From Triangularia verruculosa (lineage: Eukaryota > Ascomycota > Sordariomycetes > Sordariales > Podosporaceae), in assembly GCA_033296885.1 (NCBI GenBank), contig MU863880.1, forward strand, positions 124,001 to 188,000: DNA of 64,000 bases, in the 5' to 3' direction. The notes under the pieces are model-generated. The model searched no databases and was not told the DNA's origin. It was given only the letters and a program-made list of their open reading frames with translations. Each line of letters begins with the position of its first letter. Position 1 is the first letter of the stretch. A program made the position numbers and the translations under genes. Below are positions 1 through 10,886 of the stretch, in pieces.

Positions 1-2317
1 GGCCGACTTCCACATTTCCGGGTGGAAGCATGGAATACTGTCTCAAGCCGCCGACCATCGCCCACTAGTCATGCGGCTGGATTTCGAGAATCTTTTGATC
101 CTGGTTTCTATTCATCTGGACAGTGCGATACGGTGTAGTATTTCTCGGTCCAAGGGACCTTTCAGCCTCATCCACGAGATTGGGAAAAAGAAAAAAAACG
201 GGGTGGCTTCAGCCGCCATCCATCGACAACAATTTCGTGTTGCGCCTCCAACGGGCGACGCCATGGAGTGATGACGATGATCTCATTTTTCCCCCTCTGC
301 TTGATGATGCAACGATGTTGACGGGTAAACACACGGTTTGTAACCCGAGTTTGCCAAAATGACGGTGAAACCCAATTCCCCTCGAGAAGCCCAACCGTGA
401 ACTGTGGGAAGCAAGCAAACAACCTATAGATAGGTTCAAGTCTGGTTCCCAAGGCACGAGACGACGGGCATTAACATGAGCGTCAGGAGCAAACATTTGT
501 CGTGTACAGGATCCCCAGCATGATGTACTGCTACGAACACACAGCAGCTACCTCAGGTATGCATCAGTAACAACTTGTTCTTGATTATTACGCTGGTTTG
601 TGCGGTGGGCCCGGATGGGATGGTCTCACTGCCGAAAATTTCTGTGCAAGGGGCATTTTGTTCGCGTACGAGGCGAGGTCATTGGACAAGGACGGAGAAG
701 GCTAACTTATTTTCTCATTTTGCTCGTACGCAGGTGGGCAGGTTTGTATGGAGGTGAATTACACCGAGGGGGGGGGGATATGACACAACGCGGTAGTGGT
801 TACATTTTTTTTTCCTTTGGAGCGGAGGGGAGGGAGCCTTGGGTGGTTGAGGACGGTTTGTGAGACTGTGAGCTGAAATTAGAAGAGGCGGTCTTGTTCG
901 ACACCAAGAAGGAAGGTTCAACACGAAGGAGCGTTTTGAGAGCAAAGTTCCCAAGCTACTGGGTTTGAACGCAGTGACGGTAATTTGTTGACCTGGTAAC
1001 AGTACCTACCTAGTTTTGGATGGGATGGTTTTGGGGGTTCATCGAGATGGGGGGAGGGGGGGGGGATGAGATGAACCTACGACAACGGGAACGGGAAGGG
1101 CTGCCCGACCCCCATGGGAAGACGGTAACTGGGTTTCCAATCACACACACACGCGCCATTCGCCGTTTCATTCTCTTACACATTGGGCTTTCGCGAATCT
1201 GGGATCGACGATACCCGCAGTGAGATTACCAAGATTTTACCTCCGTTGGGTGTGTGTGTGTGGGTGGGTGAGCGGACGGGGAGAGGGGAATGACGAACAA
1301 GGGGGTGGGGAAAGGGAGTTGAGAGGGCTGCAGGAGGGCGAGCGGTGCCTGGATTGTTTTATGCAAGCCTACACGGCAGTCCACATGGCCTTTTTTGATC
1401 GACGAGAGCTGATGGTGAGGTGGACGGGGGACTGCGTGGGGAAGAGGCCAGGAGAAAGACCATTCTATGAGTGGTGGTGGCGCACAAGAGGGGAAGGGAG
1501 GCGGGTGGTTGCAGATTCGTCAGTCTTCGACTGTGTGTGAGATTTTTTGTCCTGCATCCCGGTCTTCATACGAGACTATTCTCGTCGGGCGGCGGGGAGA
1601 TGCAGCGGTTGTGTAACGGTCAAGCCCACATTTGTCGCCAAGGGGAGTCGCTTGCGAGAGAGAGTGTGTGCGAGAGAGGTATCTTGTACCTTTACCGTAG
1701 GTGTGTTCCCTTCATCCGCGTCTCGCAATCCCCGTCCGTCTGGAACCAGCACACACACACACACAGCAACAGGAGTGTGGTTGCCGCCCGTCCTCCCGTT
1801 CAGAAACGGGCAACCGTCTGATCTCTGGTCATCTATCGTACCTTTGGGCAACGCTGTGTCGCCGTCGCTCAGCAGTCACGGGCCTACTTGCCACATTTTG
1901 AGAAAACGGGGGGGGAACACAGGATGGAGACGGGGTCCTTGAATCAGATATATAGACTGGGAAGGCTTTTCTCCTTGCGCCGCCCGTGCCCAACCTTCCT
2001 GACCCCCTTTTCCGTTTTCTTTTACTTTCCAGATGTTTGTTTCGTTTTGATCAGATTTCCACACTGACCTGTCATATCACGACTCCATCACTTTTTTTTT
2101 TTTTTTACAAACGGATTGGCTTGGGCATCATTGCTTTTCGGAGGCAGACAGGTAGACTCGATAACTGTTTGCCTCCGACTTTGTTTTTCGTTTGCAAGAG
2201 GCTCAACGCACAGCAGCAGGTCAATTTCTTTCTTCTATTACGAACAAGGCTTTCTTTTTGAAGGTGTATGGACTTTTGATCTGGCTTTGATCATACCGAC
2301 TACCATACATCGACGCT
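1..2317. other. Long gene-free stretch upstream of the first gene
   Basis: No open reading frame here has family-like sequence. The stretch holds simple-sequence tracts (GT and CA runs near 1142-1155, 1248-1262 and 1750-1763, G runs near 767-778 and 1049-1064, and a T tract near 2090-2106). The part nearest 2318 is probably promoter and 5' leader of the membrane-protein gene. An upstream coding exon cannot be excluded, because the first recognised exon lacks a signal peptide. Confidence 0.5.
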
Positions 2318-4743
2318 ATGGAGGAATCAAGAACAGGGACTTGGGGAGTCGGGGTCGGGGTTGGGGTCGGGACTGACCAGCACGACAAACAGGACAGCAG
2401 CTGCGAATGTCACATCAACAAGGCAGAGATCCAAAAGGGGGAATGGGAGGAGAACAAGAACGTGTGCATCGCCAACTGCAAGACGCAGTTTCTACAGTCG
2501 ATAACCCCGGGATGGAGCGAGGCTCAAGGGTGGGCGGACGTGTGCGGCAATCTCAACCTGACGAGCAAAGATGTCGGCGTTGCTGAATACAGGTTTTGGT
2601 CCCTCTACTGGTGCGACTCGAAGTTTTGCGGGGTAGCGATAGAGCAGGGCAGCAGACTGGGGCAAGATCGTGAGTAACAAGGAAGCAGGAGGCGAGAGTG
2701 GTCTGATGTTGTCTCGGACTTGGGTTAACCTGTGGTACGCAGCGAATGTGGACTCGATTATTACCACCTGTGACAAGTGAGGCCTCCTTTCTTCTCGGGG
2801 TGGTGGGAGCGAGCTTTTGCTGACAGTTTGGTAGTAATGGGTTTAGACCTATCGTTGATCCCGGGCCGCCGCCGGAAGATTACAAGTGCAGTATTGAGGG
2901 TGATGGGGGGTCGTGTACGGATAGCTCGTTCACGAGATTGCAACTGACTTCATCATCAATATGGGAGACTTCGACGGTTTCGACGGCGGTGTCGACGACG
3001 AGTGTAGGGACACAGTTGGGTACTGTGAGCACGACACAAGGTACGACCTCAGTTTTGCAACAGTCTGACTTCTCTCACCCTTCTCCTGTACCGCTGGCGT
3101 ATACACTATGGCAACCAGTTAGCCAAGAGGGGACGATTCCTCCTCCGCTCATAGTAAGCCCGACGGCGGCAGACATATTTACAATAGCGGCAGAAACCAC
3201 TCCATCGTTGACGACACCGGCATCGAAAACAACAAAACTGCCGCCTGTGGTAGGAATGCAGTCGAGCTTTCCCACGTTGTCGTCCTCCTTGATCTCATCA
3301 CCGGCGCCGTCTCTATCAGCAACACTATCGACGCTGTCAACCTTAATATTGATGTCCTCAACATCATCAACCTCGTCATTAACAGCCCCAGCAGCAGCAG
3401 AGACCTCGACATCTTCTGAAGCCGCCTCCTCGTCAACATCTGGCGGCGGCCTTTCCGGCGGGGCTAAGATTGCCATCGCAGTGTGCACCACCATCGCCCT
3501 TCTCTTTCTTATCTGCGCCATCTTGATTTGCCTTCGCAAACGAAAAAGACGCGGTAAATCACCCCATCGTAACCTTCGTTCCCGGCTAGGCCTCACCCGC
3601 AAACACTGGGGCGGCAACCCAACACCGTTAATCTCACCAGCAAGCTCACTGATGGGTACAACAGCCAACAACCAGGGGATCACTCCCCCCCTCCGCCTCC
3701 GCGAGAGGAAATTCATCCCCTCCCTCTTGCCCTCTGTATTCCGACCAGGCGGCAGCCTAAACCGCTCCGGCTCACCCCCTTTGACACCCCTCACCCCTCA
3801 ACACAGCGCCGGCGTGTTCCCCTCTTCCCCAATTTGCACACCCACCACCTCCAAACTCGTCCCCCGCCATGAACGAAAACCGGGAGGATACACAGGTGGC
3901 CTCCCGCCCATCCCAGCCCCCCCACCATCAATACTCTTCACAAACGACAGCCGAGGCAGCGCTGCTTCCTCAGCGACAGCAGCAACCAACAACCACTTTT
4001 TGTCTTTCCACAATGACTTCCCACCGCCGGTCAAGCCAGTTACCCAATCATCAAGTCCCTTTGGCGGCACACCCCCCGGCTCACCCACCCGGCCCCCCAG
4101 ACCCCACGACAGCCCGCTTGAAATCCCTGATTTGATCACTGCAATGAACGCTGCTGCACCTACAGCATCGACAAACTCGCTTGTTTCACCGCCGTTGAGT
4201 CCCCCGCCTAATCGTGCCCTGCCTGCACCACCTAGCTCTCGATCTCATCCGTACAGCTTCATCTCGAACTCTTCGTCAAGTAATTACTCTAGCCCAGCGG
4301 GATCGACCAACGATCGGAACTCTGCTGCTGCGCTGCCTCCGGGGAGGGGCACGGGGACGGCGACGTTGTATCATCATGGGAGGTCGTCGGTTATGACGGC
4401 GGCGGGGGGGAAGAGGAGTGTGAGTAATGATGTTGAGAGGGGGAGTTGGGGGAGTTGGAGTGGGACTACGGCGCAGCAAGGGGGGATGATAGGGAAGGCG
4501 ATTGGGAGTGTGAGGGATAAGGAGAGGGGGGGTGGTGGGTCTTTGCCTTTTGTGAATGGTGGTGGGAGTGAAAAGGGAAAGGAGGAGGAGGAGGAGGAGG
4601 TTAGTCCGAGGAGTAGTGGGAGTAGTGCTACTGTTACTGGGGGGACGCTGAGGACGTTGAGGGTGGGGAATGGGGGTGGGAATGGGGGTGGGAGTGAGGT
4701 TAGTAGTTTGGGGGAGGGGAGGGGGGAGGGGAGGTTGATTTAG
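2318..4743 (+). CDS. Single-pass membrane protein, Cys-containing ectodomain and Ser/Pro-rich tail
   Basis: Exons are read as 2318-2669, 2743-2776 and 2847-4743, with GTGAGT and GTGAGG donors and in-phase junctions, giving about 760 residues. The N-terminal 150 residues hold a Cys-rich segment (CECHINK, VCIANC, WCDSKFC and further Cys) that looks extracellular. A Ser/Thr-rich linker, probably O-glycosylated, leads to one transmembrane helix (IAIAVCTTIALLFLICAILI) followed by the stop-transfer patch RKRKRR. The remaining 400 residues or so are a Pro/Ser-rich disordered cytoplasmic tail that becomes Gly/Glu-rich at the end. The architecture resembles fungal Wsc/Mid2-type surface sensors, but no WSC domain was recognised, so function is inferred only. 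No signal peptide follows the 2318 start; an earlier exon may supply it. The last 400 nt are extremely G-rich on the coding strand. Confidence 0.72.
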
Positions 4744-5531
4744 GGTGTTGGATTGGGGTTTTTGTGGATGATGTGGAAAGAGGAGGGAAGGTTATACCAG
4801 GTCGGTTGGGGGGCCACTTTTCTTTCTTTTTTTTGGATATCGAGATATTTTGTCTTCTTAGTGTGGATACAAGGTACCAGTTCCGTTTTTCTCTTTGGAT
4901 TAGTTGTTATGGATATGTGGCATCTGGGAAGGAGGACTAGGAATAGGTAGCACACGACGGGGGGTAATGGTTTACGGAGTCGGGGTAGGTATGTATGGAC
5001 GGAGTTCGATACCACACAGGGGTTTTATTTCATATTGGATACAGATACAGAAAAAGAAAGAAAAAGAGAACGATTTCCTCGTGGCACTGGAAGATAAAAG
5101 CTACTGGTTGGCTAGATAGGTAAGGTAGCAGGAGGCGGGAATCAAAAGATGAAAATAAATAGATGATATATGCGAAAGAGCTCACCAGCCAACTGCTTCT
5201 TTTTGGGAAGTGAGGCCAGTTACCGTTCATCTACGAGTGAACAGCGGGCTTAGTACCACTTAGCCACGAAGCCCTTTTGGAGCCACCGGGACCGCTGTTG
5301 CCAGTTGAGCTAGTACATATACCATGGGTAGAAGGTGCTCTGTTCCAATGTTGAAAAAAGGAGCAAGTACTGGCGGTGATGGCGGGGGTGGGTGGTAGAG
5401 GGGTACCTAGGTTATCTTATCTGATTCGATCAATCGGCTCAGCCCGTCTTGGCAATGCAAGGTAGGGGGTTAAATTCAAACGTCGTCAGCAACTTGTCTC
5501 TCCTCCTCCCCCTCCCTCCTCCTCCTCCTCC

Positions 5532-5565
<34 letters not shown>

Positions 5566-5661
5566 TTTCACAATCTCACTCCCCTGTCCATTTCCCATCT
5601 CACCCACCCACTCCAATACACCATCATCATCATCAGGTGGGGAAGATTGAAAGAAAAAAAA
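4744..5661. other. Intergenic region and promoter of the DUF2470 gene
   Basis: 3' flank of the preceding gene, then the leader of the next. No coding or convincing RNA gene seen. A CTC tract and a CAA tract lie immediately upstream of the next start codon. Confidence 0.6.
5498..5565. repeat. (CTC)n followed by (CAA)n microsatellite
   Basis: A pyrimidine-rich CTC/CCT tract at about 5498-5531 runs straight into about eleven CAA units at 5531-5565. It lies about 100 bp upstream of the 5662 start codon, so it is probably transcribed leader or core promoter. It could vary in length between strains. Confidence 0.9.
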
Positions 5662-6378
5662 ATGGCAGACGAAGAACTCATCCCCCCACCCCAAAAACTC
5701 GGCACAATCTCGCACATGAACGAGGACCACCGGACGGACCTGCAGCATATTTTGCAGTGGTCCAACAGTTTGACTGAATACGAGGCGAAAGAGCCGGAAA
5801 TGGTGGATATAAACCTGCAGTTCATGACAATCAAGACCCCGCACACTGGAAGAACGCATTACGTCAAGTTTGTCCCCGAGCTCGCTTTTTGGTCGGAGAG
5901 GAGGGGGAGGTTGGTGGATATGACGCGCGCGGCGAGGGTTGGGTTGGGGTTGGAGATTCCTGATCATGACGAAGAGGAAGAGAAAAAGGGTGTGGTGACA
6001 GTGCGGGAGTATATGCCGCCGAGACCGCTGGATTGGGTTATTTTTTTGGCGGTGGTGTTTTATTATGTTAATTATTTGGTTGTGGTCAAGGTTGGGGTGT
6101 TGGAGGGGAGGGAGTGGGTTTTGGATGGGGTTTGGCCTTGGGGTGGGCATGGGGGGTGGGTGTGGTTGACCAAGATGATTTTTTGGCCGGTGATTGGGAT
6201 TCATTTGGCCGAGGCGTGGTGGTTGGAGAGGTCGAGACTGAGAAAGTTTGGGGTGGAGAGGGGGGGGAGGGTTTGGTGGTTGTGGATGGGGAGTTGTTTT
6301 GTTGAGGGGGGGATGGCGTTTAGGAGGTTTGATATTGTGGCGAGGAGGGCGGGGGAGAAGGGGGGGAAGAGGGATTAG
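5662..6378 (+). CDS. DUF2470-domain integral membrane protein
   Basis: 238 residues in one exon. The frame extends upstream to 5449, but the ATG at 5662 was chosen because the upstream part translates the CTC/CAA microsatellite and the protein then starts cleanly as MADEELIPPP. Residues 12-110 match the DUF2470 fold (HMNEDHRTDLQHILQ, then MTIKTPHTGRTHYVKFVPEL), a domain related to the C-terminal part of heme-utilisation and pyridoxamine-oxidase-like proteins. Three hydrophobic stretches follow (WVIFLAVVFYYVNYLVVV, WLTKMIFWPVIGIHLAEAWW, WWLWMGSCFVEGGMAF), so the C-terminal half sits in a membrane. The biochemical role is not known to me. Coding-strand composition turns strongly G-rich after about 5890. 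Confidence 0.85.
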   Translation: MADEELIPPPQKLGTISHMNEDHRTDLQHILQWSNSLTEYEAKEPEMVDINLQFMTIKTPHTGRTHYVKFVPELAFWSERRGRLVDMTRAARVGLGLEIPDHDEEEEKKGVVTVREYMPPRPLDWVIFLAVVFYYVNYLVVVKVGVLEGREWVLDGVWPWGGHGGWVWLTKMIFWPVIGIHLAEAWWLERSRLRKFGVERGGRVWWLWMGSCFVEGGMAFRRFDIVARRAGEKGGKRD

Positions 6379-6479
6379 GTGGGGGAGGATATATCATGGA
6401 TTGCACTAACTAAACAGCCGAAAGTCTCCAACTGTACCATAAGATGCCCACCTAGATCACAACTCCAGGCAATATACAA

Positions 6480-7560
6480 TTAGCGCGATGCTTCCGCCAT
6501 TACCTCCATAAATCTCTTCTCCGTCCAGTCAAAGATGTTATCGTACTTGAATCCCTCGGACCTAAACCGGCGTCGGAAAAGTTCACGGAGGTACGAGTAC
6601 TTGGGCTTATCGTCGAAGCCTAGCGATCGGGTGTAGTCGATGTAGGTGGCAAATTCGCCAGGGAGGGCATCTCCACAAAGATCTTTCCCGGATAGACTCA
6701 TCTTCTTCGCTTTGAGCAGCTCATTGCTCTCCTTGTCCAGGGGATCTTCCAGACTCTTCCAAGGCAGCGAGCCGCAGGCGAAATAGCACAACATGTATCC
6801 GATGCATTCCAGATCGTCCTTAAAAGATTGTTCTTTTTACCGTTAGCAAACCGATAAAAAGGGGACTAGGCAAGATATTTACCACGACCGCCATGATTGT
6901 TGATGCTTGCGAAGAGGCTGGTGCCACCGAATGAGCGGCCTTCGAGATCTTTAGCGCGCTCGGCATCGCGGAACTCCTTGGCTAAACCGAAATCGATAGT
7001 GTAGAGTATGTTCCCGTGCCTGCCGGTTCCTACTAGGAAATTCTCCGCCTTGATGTCGCGATGGAGGAAACCCTTCGAATGGATGTATTGCATTCGAGAA
7101 ATGAGCTGGTCGGCGATAAGGAGGATGGTCTTGAGTGAGAATCTCCGGTTGCAGTAGTTGAACAAATCCTCAAGCGACGGACCGAGAAGGTCTTGGACTA
7201 GCACATAAAAGTCGCATTCCTCTCCAAACCACCAGACACGGGGTATTCCAATCCCACCGGCCAGCGTCTTATACGCTTCCGCCTCACGTTTAAGGAGCCC
7301 ATGGCCATCTCCCCCAATGTCATCTTGAACGGTGGTGAGCTTTATAGCAACCTCCTGGTCCAGTTGGATGTCGGTCCCTGCCCGTGTGAGCCTCAAGCAA
7401 GGCGGTCCATGCGGGGTACTGTACCTAGATAGACGAGCCCCATACCTCCTTCGCCGATCTTGCGATCAACACGATATTTATCGTTGATTATAATATCCTG
7501 CACGGAATTCTGGTCAGCAAGAGACACCTGCGCACAAAGGCCAACACGTCGAACCTTCAT
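6480..7560 (-). CDS. Divergent casein kinase 1-like serine/threonine kinase
   Basis: Exons (reverse strand) are 7560-7425, 7377-6883 and 6832-6480, with introns of 47 and 50 nt. The second has a GCTAAC branch point. The product is about 327 residues. Visible kinase parts are the Gly loop GEGGMG (36-41), VAIK with K58, catalytic HRDIKAENFL with D153, IDFG with D174, GTSLFASINNH (CK1 signature region), EQSFKDDLECIGYML and DDKPKYSYLRELF near the end. Splicing 6883/6832 restores the EQS-x-x-DDLE motif of CK1, which confirms the model. Oddities are A-E in place of the usual P-D in HRDIKPDNFL, and no C-terminal tail. The first 57 nt after ATG-AAG could be a further in-frame intron (GCTGAC branch point, TGCAG acceptor), which would start the protein as MKDIIINDKYRV. 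It lies beside a repeat array and a DUF7924 gene, so it may be an accessory CK1 paralogue rather than the housekeeping YCK or HRR25 kinase. Confidence 0.85.
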
Positions 7561-7900
7561 TTCACGGGATTGTGAGGATGTTAAAGAGCGACCGCGGACG
7601 TCTCTGTTTGTGCTATTTTTTCCGAGCAGTGAGTTCTGATATTTCCGGGATATTTCCTGAACTCTAAACCCCCCAATTGACTAGTCAGGTCCCTATTCCT
7701 ATATACAATGGTCCTTCGTTCCAATTGACCCTGGCTTTCCTTTCAAAGGCCCGGATCTAGCCTAGGCTACCGGATCCGGCCGGGCTCTTTAGCTCAACTC
7801 AAGAGCTACGCTCTTTGATCCCTAAGACCGTGACGCCGAAACCGTGACGCCAAGACCCGCCTGGATCCCCCCTGACTAGCCCAGGCATGTGACACTTCTA
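7561..7900. other. Non-coding stretch with short direct repeats between kinase gene and repeat array
   Basis: No coding sequence. It contains a duplicated GTGACGCC motif about 15 bp apart (near 7830-7850) and several GGATC/GGCC-rich pieces that look like decayed repetitive DNA. It also serves as the upstream region of the kinase gene. Confidence 0.45.
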
Positions 7901-8345
7901 GCTTCTCTTCTTTCAGCCTTACAAACAAAGCAAAAAAGAAGAGGGAAGCTTTGAAGACTACATGGAAAGTCTTCTAGCTTCTCTTCTTTCAACCTTACAA
8001 ATAAAGCAGAGAAGAAGAGGGAAGCTTTAAAGACAAAGGTCTTTTAGCTTCTCTTCTTTTAGCCTTACAAGCAAGGCATNNNNNNNNNNNNNNNNNNNNN
8101 NNNNNNNNNNNNNNNNNNNNNNNNNNNNNNNNNNNNNNNNNNNNNNNNNNNNNNNNNNNNNNNNNNNNNNNNNNNNNCGAAAAGAAGAGGGAAGCTTTAA
8201 AGACAAAGGTCTTTTAGCTTCTCTTCTTTTAGCCTTACAAGCAAGGCATAAAAGAAGAGGGAAGCTTTGAAGACAAAGGTCTTTTAGCTTCTCTTCTTTT
8301 AGCCTTACAAGCAAGGCATAAAAGAAGAGGGAAGCTTTGAAGACC
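7901..8345. repeat. Tandem array of about 70-bp units with internal inverted repeats
   Basis: The unit core AGCTTCTCTTCTTT begins near 7900, 7976, 8046, 8216 and 8286, giving spacings of 76, 70, a gap, and 70 bp. Each unit carries AGCTTCTCTTCTTTTA and, further on, its near-complement TAAAAGAAGAGGGAAGCT. It also has two smaller palindromes: GCCTTACAAGCAAGGC and AAGACAAAGGTCTT. Each unit could therefore fold into a hairpin on either strand. The two left-most copies are more diverged than the others. The array ends directly at the leader of the DUF7924 gene. Confidence 0.9.
8080..8177. other. Assembly gap (98 N) inside the tandem array
   Basis: All bases from 8080 to 8177 are N. Identical repeat sequence lies on both sides, so the assembler probably failed to resolve the copy number. 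The real length may differ from 98. Confidence 0.98.
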
Positions 8346-8463
8346 ACACACCCAACAGACCAACAAACATTCTGCAGCGCAAACTCGAACGTGGCCGTCC
8401 AGCACGACCTTTATATCCCCCGTCCACCCCCTCTCGATATCGGTTATCCACCACGGGCACTTA

Positions 8464-9728
8464 TGGCATCGCGAAACCGCAAGAGACCACGCGCAGACGA
8501 TCCTCCGCAAGAACACCGTCCCAGCAAGAAGCTTAGAGCAGAAGGCAGAGCCCAGAGTTCTTCCAACTTTGCTCCCGAGTTTTGGGACAACCTGTCCAAG
8601 GTCTGGCTCACTCCTCGTGCATTGCGAGAACTCGACCGGCGGAACGACGCTCGACCTGCGCCGAAGCCCCTAGCACCCGCAGTGCACACAGCGGATCTTG
8701 CCCGGTTTACAAGACGCGGTGGTCTAGATCTCCGCCATCTTCGAGAGTACCCCGAACCGAGAGACGGCAGGCTCAATATATCTTCTAGCTGCGCCTCCGA
8801 TTCTAGCTGACGTACGAAGTCAGCGAAGGCAACAACGATGTCCCCAAAAGTCAAAAAAGCATCTGCATATGACAAGAATTTCGAGCAGCACCTGGCTGAC
8901 CATGACATCTATCTTCCGTCACCCAACCGTCAGGCCCCAAGACCAAACCTCGATAACACTCGGCTTCTATTCTCAGCAAGGCGGCCGTCGCTCTCAGATT
9001 CCTGCTTCGACGACTCGGCCTTCGAAGATCTTCTACAGAAGAATGAGACCGAGTCGGAAGGCACCGTCATGCGCAACGTGATTCCCATAATCACCGGCAA
9101 CGCCAGCATTCCGAACGAGGGCAGCCTTCCGTTCACCAACTTCGAGTCCCTGACTGGGGATCTCACGGTCAATGCAGCGCCGGATTTCTTTGACGGGGCT
9201 CTGCCGGGTGATGTCGACAAGTCCGTGAGAGAGGATCTGAGACAGATAATTATCCCCACAACGCACGCCAACGTTCCAGTGGCGCCTAATTTCTTCCTGG
9301 AAGCCAAGGCTTTAACGGGAAATGCGGCCGTTGCGCGACGTCAGGCTTGCTATTATGGGGCTCATGGAGCTCGCGCCATGCACGCCCTGCAGAACTATGA
9401 TGAAGAAGAACCGGTCTACGACGGCAATGCTTACACTTACAGCGCGACCTACCACGCTGGAATGGGCGCGCTCCAGCTGTATGCCCACCACGTCGCGGCG
9501 CCGACTGAACCGGAAGGGCGGCCTGGGTACCACATGACGCAAGTCAAAGCCTACTCGCTGACAAGCGACCGTGAGACCTGTGTACAGGGCATGGGAGCAG
9601 TCAGGAATGCAAGGGATTTGGCACAGCGCCACCGCGACGAGTTTATCCGGAGCGCAAACGCAAGGGCACGTCAGTCTCCCAACAGAACTTCAAGTGCCCA
9701 AGAAGCAAAATCTGGCCAAGAGGCGTAG
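8464..9728 (+). pseudogene. DUF7924-family gene interrupted by one in-frame TGA
   Basis: Two consecutive reading frames in the same phase (to 8810 and from 8838) together look like one protein of the fungal DUF7924 type. The N part has MASRNRKRPR, then FWDNLSKVWLTPRALRELDR and FTRRGGLDLRHLREYPEP. The C part has SAYDKNFEQHL, VIPIITGN, PFTNFESL, VAPNFFLEAK, ARRQACYYGAHGARAMHALQ and YHMTQVKAYSLTS. A single TGA at 8808-8810 separates them; everything downstream to the normal-looking end at 9728 is open. An intron removing the stop was looked for: the plausible donor at 8747 and acceptor at 8823 give 77 nt, which breaks the frame. It may be a fresh nonsense allele, a sequencing error, or (less likely) readthrough. 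The function of the family is unknown. An in-frame ATG at 8337 lies inside the repeat array and is a less likely start. Confidence 0.75.
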
Positions 9729-10886
9729 GCGTGACAGTGGACCTTGAACATCAGTTGTGGCTATGGAATTCTTGACATCTACAACATCAGCCGCAAATAG
9801 CGGCAGCCGAGGAAGGCTGGACCTTGGAGTGAGGGCATATCACCTGTATGAGATGATGAGTCGGGCACCGGAACCGAGAGGCGAAAATGAGTCTTTTTTC
9901 TACTATTACTGTATCCTAGCTCTTTGATATTTCCTTTATGCCTCCACTACCCTCTCTGCCATAATGTACTGAAATGCTACGGAGCCTTAATGAACAATCT
10001 CTTATGATGCCGATGAACAATATGTGGAGCCATGCCGTTTCCCTGTAGAGCATTACCGGTCAGTGGATGAGATATTCTCAGTGGCATTAAAAAGACTTCC
10101 TGATTTATTCTAGCTGCCTGGGACACCTGTTGTACAGTACAATAAAACGCGCTCCGAATCCCACGGCTATAGCCCAGCCTACTCAGGAGAAAATCGTGTG
10201 CCGACAAAGCCTCCATCAACATGCAAGGTTGACAAAAGAAGATGGAAACCAGAAAATCTCCGCTTCCAATGCCCCTGACCTGCGAAGGGCTCCAGGGGAG
10301 TGTCTACTGGTGTCCAAGGCACTCCAACATTTGGTACTGCAAAGGCTTCCTTTCGCAACATAATGTAGAAGCAAACCCCTTGATATATACGGTTTTGCTT
10401 TGATGCCTCCAATCCGCATCTGTTGTGTGACAAAAATGCTAGCTGAAGTTGTTCCGAAGCTCGTGGTCATGCCAGCACTGACTGTCCTTACAACTCGGGT
10501 TAACTTTTCCTTCAATCAGGTTCACAGCAAGTTCCGGTTCTCAACCAGAGTTGGAATTTGGATATGTAATAAACCGGAGATAAACTCCGGACATTATTTC
10601 CCAATGCTGATCACGTAAGAAACGGTTTGCCATGATGATGTGCGATTGCGAATGTGCCGAACAAACACCCTCGGGTTAAAGCAACCCCACTACAGCAGCA
10701 TTGCAGCGTCCTGGTGGGGGGGGAGACAGTGATGGAAACGCGGGGTTGCGAGGAGTGGTGATGTAAATGGGTATAAATGTAAACATATCGTCACTGCCTT
10801 CATTCTCGCATCGGTTTCACCATAAAGCGTCATTGAAGCATCACAAATACACAGACAGAGAAGAAACCGAAGAAAATCGATCAAAA
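9729..10886. other. Intergenic region between the DUF7924 gene and the reductase
   Basis: Only short unsupported reading frames on both strands. Near 10720 a run of ten or so G precedes the leader of the reductase gene. No repeat or RNA gene was recognised. Confidence 0.5.

Noticed and set aside
5205..5345. tRNA-like pieces on the reverse strand (TAGCTCAACTGGCA and TGGCTAAGTGGTA resemble A-boxes)
   Set aside because: No B-box (GGTTCRANNCC) at a suitable distance and no complete cloverleaf could be drawn.
7901..8345. CRISPR-like look of the regular repeats
   Set aside because: Eukaryotic context, no unique spacers of constant length, and the units are contiguous palindromic tandem copies.
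8747..8823. Intron that would remove the TGA of the DUF7924 gene
   Set aside because: Donor, branch point and acceptor are present, but the 77-nt length shifts the frame, which is open and family-like on both sides without it.
9977..10618. Overlapping short frames on both strands downstream of DUF7924
   Set aside because: All under 100 codons with no shared family signal; random openness in moderately GC-rich DNA.
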